Part shown: positions 1 to 9,800 of the stretch, in pieces | How positions within the stretch are numbered: the first letter of the stretch is position 1 | Layout: every line of letters begins with the position of its first letter | From: JALORV01 sp963724365 | GTDB lineage: Bacteria; Pseudomonadota; Gammaproteobacteria; Burkholderiales; Burkholderiaceae_F | Length of the DNA stretch: 64,000 bases | NCBI GenBank assembly: GCA_963724365.1 | Contig: CAVRUR010000006.1 | Coordinates: 23,727 to 87,726 of the forward strand | Reading direction: 5' to 3' | Made by a program: the position numbers and the translations under genes | The notes under the pieces: generated by a model | What the model saw: the letters and a program-made list of their open reading frames with translations, nothing else | The model's database searches: none | Told to the model about the DNA's origin: nothing

Positions 1-358
1 CGAGTTCGAGGATCACGACGGCCGGTCGATGCTGTTTCAGCAGTTCGGGTAAACGAGTGCGGCCTCCGCTCGTGGTTTCACCGCTGATGCTCGCGTTGAC
101 GACCGTATAATCCGGCCCGCTGCTTCGCATGCGCTCGGACAGCAACTGAACCCAGCCGCTCCCGCGTGGCAGCCCATATTCCGCCGACAGGCTGTCCCCC
201 ACGACCAGTATCACCGGACGTGCCGCCGTGCGGCCAGGCGCGTCCGGTCGCTGCGCGAAGGCCGGACAAAGTGCAACCGCCAGCGCGAGTGCCGGGAGCA
301 GCGAGCGAAGGACGGCGAGGAAGTTTCTGCGCGAGGCAGAGGAGCAGGTGACAAACAT
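1..358 (-). CDS. tesA: Arylesterase/lysophospholipase TesA-like SGNH hydrolase, N-terminal part
   Basis: Partial gene running off the window start; about 119 codons are visible. The N-terminus is a signal peptide (basic start, Leu/Ala-rich core, then CPAFAQ), so the enzyme is periplasmic. It is followed by VILVVGDSLSAEYGL, the block I motif of SGNH/GDSL hydrolases with the nucleophile Ser in GDSL, and by NASISGETTSGG, the block II region with its oxyanion Gly. This spacing matches the TesA branch (thioesterase I / protease I / lysophospholipase L1). The block III Asn and block V Asp-His lie outside the window. The ATG at 358 sits 11 bases inside the divergent ABC ATPase gene, the same tesA/ybbA head-to-head arrangement known from E. 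coli. Its natural substrate cannot be read from the sequence. Confidence 0.88.
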   Translation of the reverse strand, partial: MFVTCSSASRRNFLAVLRSLLPALALAVALCPAFAQRPDAPGRTAARPVILVVGDSLSAEYGLPRGSGWVQLLSERMRSSGPDYTVVNASISGETTSGGRTRLPELLKQHRPAVVILEL

Positions 359-1034
359 CGCGGTGGAGGCCCAGGGCCTCGGCAAAGTCGTTCAGGATGC
401 CACGGGCAGCCTGACGATTCTTGATGATATCAATCTGACCATCGGTGCCGGCGAGACGGCGGCGATTGTCGGCGCCTCCGGATCGGGCAAGTCGACCCTG
501 CTTGGCCTGCTTGCGGGACTCGATGTCCCGACGTCCGGCCGGGTGCGCATCTTCGGCGAGGATATGTTCGCGCTCGACGAAGACGGGCGGGCGGCACTGC
601 GGGCACGTTCGATCGGCTTCGTATTCCAGTCGTTCCAGTTGCTGCCGCACCTGACGGCGCTCGAGAACGTGCTGCTGCCACTGGAACTTACCGGTCGATC
701 GCCCGAAGGCGAGGAACCGGTTGCCGCGTCCCGCGCGCTGCTGGCGCGTGTCGGCCTCGCCGAACGGCTCTCGCACTACCCGAAATACCTCAGTGGCGGC
801 GAACAGCAGCGGGTTGCGCTGGCGCGCGCCTTCGTGTTGCGGCCGCCCCTGCTGCTGGCCGATGAGCCCACGGGCAGCCTCGACGCGCGCACGGGCGAAG
901 CGGTGATCGACCTCATGTTCGAACTGAACCGCGAGCGCGGGTCGACGCTGGTGCTTGTGACCCACGACGCGGACATCGCCGGCCGTTGCGGGCGCCGGGT
1001 CGAACTCGCCGCGGGACGCGTCGTCGCGCACTGA
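348..1034 (+). CDS. ybbA: YbbA-like ABC transporter ATP-binding protein
   Basis: A 228-residue ABC ATPase of the LolD/MacB/YbbA type. Walker A is GASGSGKS (about residues 42-49). The Q-loop lies in FVFQSFQLLPHLTALENV, the signature is LSGGEQQR, Walker B with the catalytic Glu is LLLADEPTGSLD, and the H-loop is LVTHD. The PHLTALENV and DEPTGSLDARTG stretches are typical of the lipoprotein/MacB group. I chose the GTG at 348 because GAGGAG stands just upstream and the product then begins at the ABC fold. An in-frame longer reading from 228 would lie inside divergent tesA. In E. coli ybbA is followed by the permease ybbP; here no permease follows and the next gene is convergent, so the ATPase is orphaned in this window. 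Confidence 0.87.
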   Translation: MTNIAVEAQGLGKVVQDATGSLTILDDINLTIGAGETAAIVGASGSGKSTLLGLLAGLDVPTSGRVRIFGEDMFALDEDGRAALRARSIGFVFQSFQLLPHLTALENVLLPLELTGRSPEGEEPVAASRALLARVGLAERLSHYPKYLSGGEQQRVALARAFVLRPPLLLADEPTGSLDARTGEAVIDLMFELNRERGSTLVLVTHDADIAGRCGRRVELAAGRVVAH

Positions 1035-1093
1035 CGCAGCGATGGCGGACGCAGATCGGCCGCAAATCCGGCCGCAAGTCCGGACGAGGACGT

Positions 1094-2578
1094 TCAGTCG
1101 GCGCGCACGCGCGGCGACGCCGCAGCCGACACGCGCATTTGGCTCAGGACCTCCGCCGCACGAGCGGCGACGTCACTGGCCACCATGCCTACGTCGCCTG
1201 CGCCATCGGCAGCGCGTCCATGCAGCCACACCGCTGCGACGGCCACGTCCCACGCCGCGACTCCCTGCGCCAGCAACGCGCCAAGCATTCCGGCCAGCAC
1301 GTCGCCCGTGCCCGCGGTTGCAAGCGCCGGCGATCCGGTGGAGTTGACGGCGTAGCGGCCGTCGGTGCCGGCGATCACGCTGCCGGCGCCCTTGAGGATC
1401 GTGATCGCATCGAATTCCCGCGACAGTCGCCGCGCCGCCGAAATGCGATCGAGCTGCACCTCCAATGCGCTGCATGCAAGCAGCCGCGCAGCTTCGAGCG
1501 GGTGGGGCGTGAGGATGGTCGCGGCGGACCGCCGGCGGACACGCTCCTTCAGGTCCTGGTCGGCGGCAACCAGGTTCAGGGCGTCGGCATCGAGCACGAT
1601 GGCAGTCTCGCGCTCGAGTGCATGGGTCAACGCCGCGCGAGCCTCGGACTGGGTGCCAAGCCCGCAGCCGACGACGAGCGCCTGCAACTCGGTCAGATCG
1701 CGCAGGCTGCGGAACATGAGTTCGGGCTGCAACGGGTCAACGCGCAAATCGGGTGCGCCGATCGCGTCGACGTAGACACGGCCCGCACCGAGCCGGAGTG
1801 CCGCGCGTCCGGCCAGCAGGACCGCGCCGACCATGCCGCGACCGCCGCCCACCACGGCCACGTTGCCGTAGGTGCCCTTGTGCGAGTCGTGGCGGCGCGG
1901 CGCCAGCACGGCGCGCAGGTCGGCTGCCGTGCTGAGCATGCCGTCGCTCGAACCGGCTACCGTGCCGATGGTGTCGACGGTGACGATGCCTGCGGCATCG
2001 ATGCCCGAGGCGGTGTGCAGGCCCGGTTTGTCTCCGATGAATGTGATCGTCGCCGTCGCACTGACGCCGGGCACATCGCCCACCCAGGCTCCCGTGTCAG
2101 GGTTCAGGCCACTCGGCACGTCGATCGCGTAGACCGACTGCTGCTGGTTCATCCATGCGACCGCATCGAGATGAGGTCCCGACAGCGGACGCGCGAGGCC
2201 GATGCCGAACAGCGCGTCGACAACGGCGCCGAAGCGCGATTCCGTCGGGATTTGGTGATGGGTCGGACCTCCCGCAGCCGTCCAGCGCCCGAACGCCGCG
2301 CGTGCGTCTTCCGTGGTGGGCGGACTCGATCCCGGCAGGATGCACTGCACGTCGTGACCGCGCGCACGCAGTTCGGCCGCAATCACGAAGCCATCACCGC
2401 CGTTGTTGCCCGGGCCGCAGACGATACAGATCGGCACGGGGGTGCCGGCGTGGCGCGCGGCGATCCAGTCGGCCGCAGCCCGGCCGGCGCGTGCCATCAG
2501 CGTTCCGGGTTCAAGTTGCGCCTGTGCAGCGCGCTCGATCGCTCGCAACTCGTCGATCAGGTAAAGCGGGGTGCCCAT
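1094..2578 (-). CDS. nnr: Bifunctional NAD(P)H-hydrate epimerase / ADP-dependent dehydratase
   Basis: A 494-residue protein with both metabolite-repair domains. The N-terminal YjeF_N epimerase half (about 1-210) has the nucleotide-binding loop CGPGNNGGDGFV and the DALFGIGL segment. The C-terminal ribokinase-like dehydratase half (about 225-494) has VVGGGRGMVGA, ILTPHPLEAARLL and the anion-hole motif TAGTGDVLAGM. Together they repair hydrated NADH and NADPH: the epimerase interconverts R and S forms and the ADP-dependent dehydratase restores the cofactor. The length is normal for the fused bacterial enzyme and the frame is intact. It lies 9 bases downstream of dadA on the same strand, so the two may be cotranscribed. 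A very long open frame on the opposite strand is a GC-rich shadow. Confidence 0.93.
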   Translation of the reverse strand: MGTPLYLIDELRAIERAAQAQLEPGTLMARAGRAAADWIAARHAGTPVPICIVCGPGNNGGDGFVIAAELRARGHDVQCILPGSSPPTTEDARAAFGRWTAAGGPTHHQIPTESRFGAVVDALFGIGLARPLSGPHLDAVAWMNQQQSVYAIDVPSGLNPDTGAWVGDVPGVSATATITFIGDKPGLHTASGIDAAGIVTVDTIGTVAGSSDGMLSTAADLRAVLAPRRHDSHKGTYGNVAVVGGGRGMVGAVLLAGRAALRLGAGRVYVDAIGAPDLRVDPLQPELMFRSLRDLTELQALVVGCGLGTQSEARAALTHALERETAIVLDADALNLVAADQDLKERVRRRSAATILTPHPLEAARLLACSALEVQLDRISAARRLSREFDAITILKGAGSVIAGTDGRYAVNSTGSPALATAGTGDVLAGMLGALLAQGVAAWDVAVAAVWLHGRAADGAGDVGMVASDVAARAAEVLSQMRVSAAASPRVRAD

Positions 2579-2587
2579 GCGCGTAGG

Positions 2588-3852
2588 CTAGGCGGCCGCA
2601 CCGGCCAGGTACCTGTCCAGCGTCAATCCATCGAGATCGATGGCGGGCTCGCGTGCCGCGATGACGTCGGCGACGATGCGTGCCGAACCCATCGCCATGA
2701 CCCACCCACTGGATCCGTGACCGGTGTTCAGGTAGAGGTTGCCGATCGGTGTGCGGCCGAGTACCGGCGGCCCGTCCGGAAGCATCGGCCGCGCACCAAT
2801 CCAGAATTTCCCCTGTCGAAAGCTCGTCGCGTAAGGAAACCAGTCCTGCGCCACTTTGAGCAAGGTCCGCAATGCGCTGTCGCGCAGCTCCATGCCGCGG
2901 GTTCCGAGCTCGGCGGTTCCCGCGACGCGCAGGCGGTTGCCCAGGCGCGTGATCGCGACCTTGTACGTTTCGTCCATCACACTGATGAACGGCGCGTGCT
3001 CGAAGGCGGTGATGGTGGCGGTGGCAGAGTAGCCCTTGACAGCCAGCAACGGCAGGCGGATACCGATACGGTGCAACAGGGGCGCGCTGTCGACACCGCC
3101 GGCAAGGACATAGGCATCGCCGCGCACCGGCCCGGCCGCGGTCTGAACGCTTTCGATGCGACCCGGCGCCAGTTCAAAGGTCTGGACGTCGACACCGAAG
3201 CGAAAGTCCACTCCTTCGCGTATGGCAATGTCCTTCAACTGATGCGCGAAGTAAGCGCAGTTGCCGGTCTCGTCGTCGGGCAGATGCAGGCCGCCGGCCA
3301 GCGGAGTTGCCGCATGCAGTGCCGGCTCGAGCGCGCGGCACTGTGCAGCGTCCATCAGCGTGTTCCGCACACCTAGCTCGCCGAGCAGTGCGCGCGTCGT
3401 GACCGACGCCTCGACTTCCTTCTCGGTGCGGAACAGCTGCAGGTAGCCCGTGGCCTGCTCGTACTCCATCGCGTGCAGTGTTCGCAAGAGCGCGCAGTTC
3501 CGACTGGCTGTAGAACGCCAGGCGCTGCATCCGGGCGCGATTGCGCCGATATCGTCTCGAGATCGCACTCGCGCAGCCAGCGGCGGAGCCAGCCCCATAG
3601 AGCAGGACTCATGGAGGGGCGGAAAACGACCGGCGCCTCGGGTCGCAGCAGGTACGACAGCACCTTGCGCGGCATGCCGGGCGCAGCCCACGGGCCGACA
3701 TAGCCCGGTGCCATCACGCCTGCGTTGGCGAAGCTCGCTTCCTGCGCGACACCAGAGCGGCGCTCCAGCACGGTGACATCGAAGCCTGCGCGACGAAGGG
3801 CATAAGCAGTGCAGACGCCGATGATGCCGGCACCTACCACGACGACGCGCAT
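2588..3852 (-). CDS. dadA: D-amino acid dehydrogenase-like FAD oxidoreductase (frameshifted)
   Basis: A DadA-type membrane-associated flavoprotein that oxidises D-amino acids to 2-oxo acids and ammonia. The start shows the dinucleotide-binding motif VVVGAGIIGVCTAYAL, followed by SFANAGVMAPGYVGPWAAPG. The C-terminal part has KFWIGARPMLPDGPPVLG and TGHGSSGWVMAMGSA, all characteristic of DadA. The reading is interrupted twice: an extra base near 3545 (after ECDLET) and a shift near 3483 inside a GCGCGC run. Restoring both gives a continuous DadA of about 420 residues, so I read this as sequence error or a very recent lesion. A DadX racemase or an Lrp-type regulator is not adjacent. The nearby TRAP transporter and hydantoinase-type enzyme make a role in amino-acid derivative catabolism plausible. 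Confidence 0.85.
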
Positions 3853-3913
3853 TGAGATGACTTCTTCGAATTCGGGCGGCGCGCATTGTAGCTGCGCGCC
3901 GGGGCGGAATGCG

Positions 3914-5212
3914 CTACAGCTTCATCTGCGATGGCAGGAACGTGACCAGTTCCGGGAAGAACCAGATCAGCAGCACCGCGACCACCATCATCAGGAAGTA
4001 GGGGAACGCCGCCATCGCGATCGTGTTGATCTGGTGCTTCGTCATGCCCTGCAGGACGAACAGGTTGAAGCCGACCGGCGGCGTGACCTGCGCCATCTCG
4101 ACCACGAGCACGATGAAGATGCCGAACCACAGGAGGTCGATCCGGGCGACCTGCAGCGTCGGCAGCAGCACTGCCATCGTCAATACGACCATCGAGATGC
4201 CGTCGAGGAAGCAGCCGAGCACGATGAAGAACACCATCAGCAGCATGATCAGTCCGAACGGCGACAGCTGCAGCGCGCCGACGGTCTCGGCCAGCTGGCG
4301 CGGCAGGCCGATGAAGCCCATCGACAGCGACAGGAAGGCCGATCCCGCCAGGATCAGCGCGATCATGCAGTACAGCTTCGTGGCGGCCATCAGCGAGTCG
4401 CGGAAGGTCGCCCAGGTCAGTGTGCGCTGCGCCGCGGACAGGACCAGCGCCCCCACCACGCCGAGCGCGGCGGCCTCGGTCGCGGTGGCGATGCCGGCAT
4501 AGATCGATCCCAGCACCACCGCGATCAGCAGCACGACCGGAATCAGGTGACGCGACTCGGCCAGCTTCTGGCGGAAGTCGAGGCGGATGTCCGCCGGCGG
4601 AATGGCGTCACGATGGCGCAGCGCCCAGACGATCGTGTACCCCATGAAAAGCACTGCCAGCATGAGGCCCGGTATCACGCCGCCGATGAAGAGCTTGCCG
4701 ATCGAGACATCGGCGGCCACGCCGTAGACGATCATGATGATCGAAGGCGGAATCAGCAGTCCGAGCGTGCCCGCGCCGGCCAGCGATCCGATCGAGATCT
4801 GCTCGGGGTAGCCGCGCTTCTTCAGTTCCGGCAATGTGATCTTGCCGACCGTCGCGCAGGTGGCCGCAGACGAACCCGACACCGCGGCGAAGATCGTGCA
4901 GCCGATGATGTTGGTATGCAGCAGACGGCCCGGCAGCCATTGCAGCCACGGCGCCAGGCCGCGAAACATGCCCTCGGACAGGCGTGACTTCAGCAGGATC
5001 TCGCCCATCCAGATGAAGAGCGGCAGCGCCGTCAGGGTCCAGCTCGACAGCGAGCCCCACACGGTCAGCGCGAGCGCATCGCCGCCGGGCCGCGTGGTGA
5101 ATAGCTCCATGCCGAGCCACGCCACGCCGAGCACGGCGATGCCGATCCAGACGCCGGCGCCGAGGATCACGAACATCGCAACGATCAGCGCCAGCGCGGT
5201 CAGTGTCCCCAT
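3914..5212 (-). CDS. dctM: TRAP transporter large permease subunit
   Basis: A 432-residue integral membrane protein of the DctM family, the ion-coupled transport subunit of TRAP (SBP-dependent secondary) importers. About a dozen hydrophobic helices are visible. Family signatures include FTTRPGGDALAL, LPLFIWMGEILLKS, GSSAATCATVGKITLPELKKRGY, LIPPSIIMIVYG and the C-terminal VTPPVGFNLFVLQG. Length and start are normal. It starts 6 bases after the dctQ stop codon, so the two membrane subunits are translated together. Substrate class cannot be deduced from the permease itself. Confidence 0.93.
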   Translation of the reverse strand: MGTLTALALIVAMFVILGAGVWIGIAVLGVAWLGMELFTTRPGGDALALTVWGSLSSWTLTALPLFIWMGEILLKSRLSEGMFRGLAPWLQWLPGRLLHTNIIGCTIFAAVSGSSAATCATVGKITLPELKKRGYPEQISIGSLAGAGTLGLLIPPSIIMIVYGVAADVSIGKLFIGGVIPGLMLAVLFMGYTIVWALRHRDAIPPADIRLDFRQKLAESRHLIPVVLLIAVVLGSIYAGIATATEAAALGVVGALVLSAAQRTLTWATFRDSLMAATKLYCMIALILAGSAFLSLSMGFIGLPRQLAETVGALQLSPFGLIMLLMVFFIVLGCFLDGISMVVLTMAVLLPTLQVARIDLLWFGIFIVLVVEMAQVTPPVGFNLFVLQGMTKHQINTIAMAAFPYFLMMVVAVLLIWFFPELVTFLPSQMKL

Positions 5213-5218
5213 CGTCGG

Positions 5219-5728
5219 CTACTCGATGTTCGCGGCTTCGTTCGGCTGCGGCGGCAGCGACCGGAAGCGCAGCACGTAGACCAGTTGCTCGGCGAACGCG
5301 AGTGCGAGTCCGGCCAGGCCGATGGCCATCGACAGCTGCGGTATCCACAGCGGTGTCGCGTCGACGTTCTGGGAGATGTCGTTGAACGAGTACGAGCCCC
5401 AGACCAGGCGTGCCGCAAACCACGCGAAGTAGCCCGACAGCAGCGTGGCGATGACGAGGCACAGCACTTCCATCCACCAGCGTGCACGACCGTGCAGGCG
5501 CTGCAGGATCAGGGTGACGCGGATGTGGTCACCCTGGCGTAGCGCATAACCCATGGCGAGAAACGAGCCAGCTGCCAGGAAGTAACCGGCATAGGCGTCC
5601 ATCCCGGCCATGGAAAAGCCGAGCTGGCGACCGGCGATGTTGACGACCTCGATCGCCAGCGTGGCGAAGATGAAGAATGCGCCCAGGCCGCCCAGCAGCT
5701 TGAACAGCGGATCGAGGAAAGAGCGCAC
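5219..5728 (-). CDS. dctQ: TRAP transporter small permease subunit
   Basis: A 169-residue protein with four predicted membrane helices, the DctQ-type small subunit that pairs with DctM. Visible features are an N-terminal helix (FKLLGGLGAFFIFATLAIEVVN), the GYFLAAGSFLAMGYALRQGDHIRV segment typical of DctQ, and two later helices around LVIATLLSGYFAWFAARLV and LSMAIGLAGLALAFAEQL. The gene lies between dctP and dctM. A perfect hairpin separates it from dctP and may lower its expression relative to the binding protein. Confidence 0.9.
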   Translation of the reverse strand: MRSFLDPLFKLLGGLGAFFIFATLAIEVVNIAGRQLGFSMAGMDAYAGYFLAAGSFLAMGYALRQGDHIRVTLILQRLHGRARWWMEVLCLVIATLLSGYFAWFAARLVWGSYSFNDISQNVDATPLWIPQLSMAIGLAGLALAFAEQLVYVLRFRSLPPQPNEAANIE

Positions 5729-5749
5729 CGTCGCTCGCGTTGAACAGAA

Positions 5750-5774
5750 GAAGGCCGCCTGAGCGGCGGCCTTC
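5750..5774 (-). terminator. Hairpin between dctP and dctQ (attenuator or partial terminator)
   Basis: A perfect 10-base-pair GC-rich stem (5750-5759 with 5765-5774) and a 5-base loop start 6 bases after the dctP stop. On the minus strand the stem is followed by TTCTGTT, a weak U-tract. This position, after the binding-protein gene and before the membrane subunits, fits partial termination or 3'-end protection that leaves more dctP than dctQM message. The effect is inferred. Confidence 0.5.
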
Positions 5775-5780
5775 GCAGGT

Positions 5781-6758
5781 CTACTTGCGGAACTGCGTGA
5801 TGATGGCCTGGCCGTCCGGGCCGGCCTTGGCGAGCCACTCGGTCAGCAGCGTGTCGCCGAGCTTGTTCAGTTCGGCCTTGAACGCCGCGTTCGGCTCGTA
5901 CACGGTCATCTTGTTCGCCTTCAGCGTTGCCAGCGACTCGCCGGTGTATTCGCGCATGCGCTTCCAGCCGCGTTCCTCGGCCGCCTTGGCCGCCGCGAGC
6001 ACGGCGTCCTGGGTCGCCTTGTCGAGCTTGTCGAATTCCTTCTGGTTGACGATCACCATGTTCTTCGGCAGCCAGGCATCGGCAGTCGCGAAGTGCGACA
6101 GGCTTTCCCACACTTTCGAGTCCACGCCGGTGGCGCCGGAGGACATGAACGAATCGACGACACCGGTGGCGAGCGCCTGCGACAGCTCGGCCGCCTGGAT
6201 CGTCAGCGGCTGGGCGCCGACCATGGCGGCGATGCGCGTCGTCGCCGGGTTGTAGGCGCGCCACTTCAGGCCCTTCATGTCGGCCACCGAGTTGAGCTGC
6301 TTCTTGGTGTAGATGCCCTGCGGCGGCCAGGCCACGGCATAGAGCACCTTGATGCCCTGGGCCGCGAGAATCTTCTCCACGACCGGGCGTTGCGCCTGCC
6401 ACAGCTTCCACGAGGCGTCAAAGCCAGTCGCGACGAACGGGACGGCATCCGCACCGAACACGGGGTTCTCGTTTTCGAGCAGGCTCATCAGCACTTCGCC
6501 GACCTGCGCCTGGCCGGTCTGCACCGCTCGCTTGATCTCGGGCGCCTTGAAGAGCGCTCCGCCGGCATGCACGGTGATGTTCAGCTTGCCGCCGGTCGCC
6601 TTGGCGACGTCCGCGGCGAACTGGGTCAGGTTCTGCGTGTGGGGATTGCCGGCGGGGTAGCCGGCCGGCAGATCCCACTTGGTCTGGGCTGCGGCGGGCA
6701 GCGCCAGTAGGAAGGAGGCTGTGGCGCTGGCGCCAAGCAACAGCAGACGACGGTTCAT
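5781..6758 (-). CDS. dctP: TRAP transporter periplasmic substrate-binding protein (DctP family)
   Basis: A 325-residue secreted binding protein. It has a clear signal peptide (MNRRLLLLGASATASFLLALPAAAQ) and then the TRAP-type SBP fold with VHAGGALFKAPEIKRAVQTGQAQ near residue 65 and WRAYNPATTRIAAMVGAQP near 170. The Arg in this segment is at the position that commonly salt-bridges a substrate carboxylate, so an organic acid ligand is likely. AAELSQALATGVVDSF follows as in the family. It is first in the operon dctP-dctQ-dctM. The divergent neighbour is the HyuAB-type hydrolase, whose gene starts 110 bases away, so the two transcription units probably share a control region and may share a substrate such as a 5-oxoproline, hydantoin or N-carbamoyl compound (inference). 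Confidence 0.92.
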   Translation of the reverse strand: MNRRLLLLGASATASFLLALPAAAQTKWDLPAGYPAGNPHTQNLTQFAADVAKATGGKLNITVHAGGALFKAPEIKRAVQTGQAQVGEVLMSLLENENPVFGADAVPFVATGFDASWKLWQAQRPVVEKILAAQGIKVLYAVAWPPQGIYTKKQLNSVADMKGLKWRAYNPATTRIAAMVGAQPLTIQAAELSQALATGVVDSFMSSGATGVDSKVWESLSHFATADAWLPKNMVIVNQKEFDKLDKATQDAVLAAAKAAEERGWKRMREYTGESLATLKANKMTVYEPNAAFKAELNKLGDTLLTEWLAKAGPDGQAIITQFRK

Positions 6759-6868
6759 GCAGTCCTCTCGTGCGGGGTTGGTTGCGGAAAGGGCGGGTGC
6801 GAAAAGTACGCTAGGTTAGCGGGAGCGACGTTCGGCGGCTAGGATACGCGCCAACCGGAGACAAACGC

Positions 6869-9800
6869 GTGGCCCACGAACACTGGGAATTCTGGATCGA
6901 TCGGGGCGGCACCTTCACGGACATCGTCGCGAGGCGCCCGGACGGCGAGCTCGTCACGCACAAGCTACTGTCGGAAAACCCGGAGCAGTACCGCGACGCT
7001 GCGGTGGCCGGTATCCGCCGCCTGCTCGGCGTGGCCGCCGATGCATCCATCCCGGTCGAGACGGATCGCCGCCGTGAAAATGGGTACGACGGTGGCGACC
7101 AACGCGCTGCTCGAGCGCAAGGGCGAACCGACGGTGCTGGTCATCACCCGTGGATTTCGCGACGCACTGCGCATCGCCTACCAGAACCGGCCGCGCCTGT
7201 TCGAACGGCACATCGTGCTGCCGGAACTGCTCTATGCACGCGTGATCGAGGCCGACGAGCGCATCGGGGCCCACGGCGACATCCTGCAGCCGCTCGACGA
7301 GGCTGCGCTAAGCGGTGAACTGCGCGCGGCCTATGAGGCTGGCCTGCGCAGCTGCGCAATCGTGCTGATGCACGGTTACCGCTACACGGCGCACGAGCAG
7401 GCGGCGGCCCGCCTCGCACGCGAGGCTGGATTCCCGCAAGTGTCGGTGTCGCACGAGGTCAGTCCGCTGATGAAGCTCGTCGCGCGCGGCGATACGACAG
7501 TCGTCGATGCCTACCTCTCGCCGATCCTGCGACGCTACGTGGAACAGGTGGCAACCGACCTGCCCGGTGCCCGGCTGCTCTTCATGCAGAGCAACGGCGG
7601 CCTGACCGACGCCTGGCGCTTCCAGGGCAAGGACGCAATCCTCTCCGGCCCGGCCGGCGGCATCGTCGGCATGGCGCGCGCGAGCCGGCACGCCGGCTTC
7701 GATCGCGTGATCGGGTTCGACATGGGCGGCACGTCGACCGACGTGTCGCACTACGCCGGCGAGTACGAGCGCGAGTTCGAGACGCTGGTGGCTGGCGTGC
7801 GCATGCGCGCTCCGATGATGAGCATTCATACCGTGGCGGCAGGCGGTGGATCGATCCTGCACTTCGACGGTGCCCGACTGCGGGTCGGACCGGATTCGGC
7901 CGGAGCCAATCCCGGCCCGGCCTGCTATCGGCGCGGCGGTCCGCTGGCGGTGACGGATGCCAACGTCATGCTCGGACGTGTTCAGCCCGAGTATTTCCCG
8001 CACGTCTTCGGTCCGAGCGGGCGCGAACCGCTCGACCGCGACGTGGTGGGTCGGCATTTCAGCGAACTCGCCCGGGAAATCGGGGCGGCCACCGGCCGGA
8101 CACAGACCCCGGAGCAGGTCGCGGCCGGCTTCGTCGAGATTGCCGTCGGAAACATGGCCGAGGCGATCAAGCGCATCTCAGTGCAGCGCGGACACGATGT
8201 CACGCGCTACACGCTGACCGTCTTCGGCGGCGCGGGCGGCCAGCACGCCTGCGCCGTCGCCGATGCACTGGCAATGACCACGGTCTTTGCGCATCCGCTG
8301 GCTGGCGTGCTGTCGGCCTACGGTATGGGCCTGGCCGACCAGACGGCGATGCGTGAAGTGACGATCGAGCGGACGCTGTCCGACGAGTCACTGCCGCAGC
8401 TGGAAGCGAGCCTTGCAACGCTGGCGTCGCAAGCCATGGAGTCGCTGCAATCCCAGGGGGTGGAGCGCGAGCGTATCGAGCTGGTGCGGCGTGTGCACGT
8501 GAAATACGAGGGCACCGATACGGCGCTGGCGGTCGGCTACGGAACGATCGCCGCGATGCGGGCGCAGTTCGATGCGGCCTACCGGCAGCGCTTTTCCTTC
8601 CTGATGCCCGACCGCCGCCTGATCGCAGAAACGGTCTCGGTCGAAGCCATCGGAGGCGGCGACGCCTCAGCCTCGCTGGGGTCGGCACGGCGGCCGGCGC
8701 GAGGCGGAGCGCTGAAGGCCTCGACCACAGTTCAGGCGTATTTCGACAATGCGTGGCATGCGACGCCGCTGTACCGGCGCGACGACACGCAGCCCGGCGA
8801 TCGCATCGACGGCCCCGCGATCGTTGCCGAGGCCAACGCCACGACGGTCATCGAACCCGGGTGGCGGGCCGAGGTGACGCCGCTCGACCATCTGGTGCTG
8901 CATCGGGTCGTGCCGCGGGCCGCGCGCCGCGCGATCGGCACGACGGTCGATCCGGTCATGCTCGAGATCTTCAACAACCTGTTCATGTCGATCGCCGAGC
9001 AGATGGGGCTGCGTCTGCAGAACACGGCGTACTCGGTCAACATCAAGGAGCGACTCGACTTCTCGTGCGCGCTGTTCGATGCGACCGGGCAACCTGATCG
9101 CCAACGCCCCGCACATGCCGGTGCACCTGGGATCGATGAGCGAGTCGATCAAGACCGTGATGCGCGAGAACGCCGGGCGCATGGTTCCCGGCGATGCCTA
9201 CGTGATCAACGATCCGTACCACGGCGGCACGCACCTGCCGGACGTCACCGTCATCACGCCGGTGTTCGACCGTGACGGTCGCGAGATCCTGTTCTACGTC
9301 GGCTCGCGGGGCCATCACGCCGACATCGGCGGCATCTCGCCGGGCTCGATGCCGCCGTTCTCTTGCACGCTCGACGACGAAGGCGTGCGCTTCATCAACT
9401 TCCGGCTGATCGAAGGGCAGGGCGTCGATCGGCCTGCACGCTTCCGCGAAGCCGAACTGATGCAGCTTCTGACCGGCGGGACGCACCCCGCACGTAACCC
9501 GGCGCAGAACGTCGCCGACCTGCGCGCACAGATCGCCGCCAACGAGAAGGGCCGCGAAGAGCTGCTGCGCATGGTCGACCAGTTCGGACTCGATGTCGTG
9601 CAGGCTTACATGCGGCATGTGCAGGACAACGCCGAGGAGTCGGTGCGGCGGGTGATCACCCGGCTGAGGGACGGCCAGTTCGAGTATCGGCTGGACAACG
9701 GCGCGGTGATCCACGTCCGCGTCACGGTCGACCGCAAGCATCGCTCGGCCATGATCGACTTCACCGGCACGTCGGCGCAATTGCCAAACAACTTCAATGC

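Noticed and set aside
986..3376. A very long plus-strand open frame of nearly 800 codons opposite nnr and dadA
   Set aside because: It is the antisense of two conserved genes, with His/Arg/Gln-rich low-quality translation typical of shadows in high-GC DNA; no motif is recognisable.
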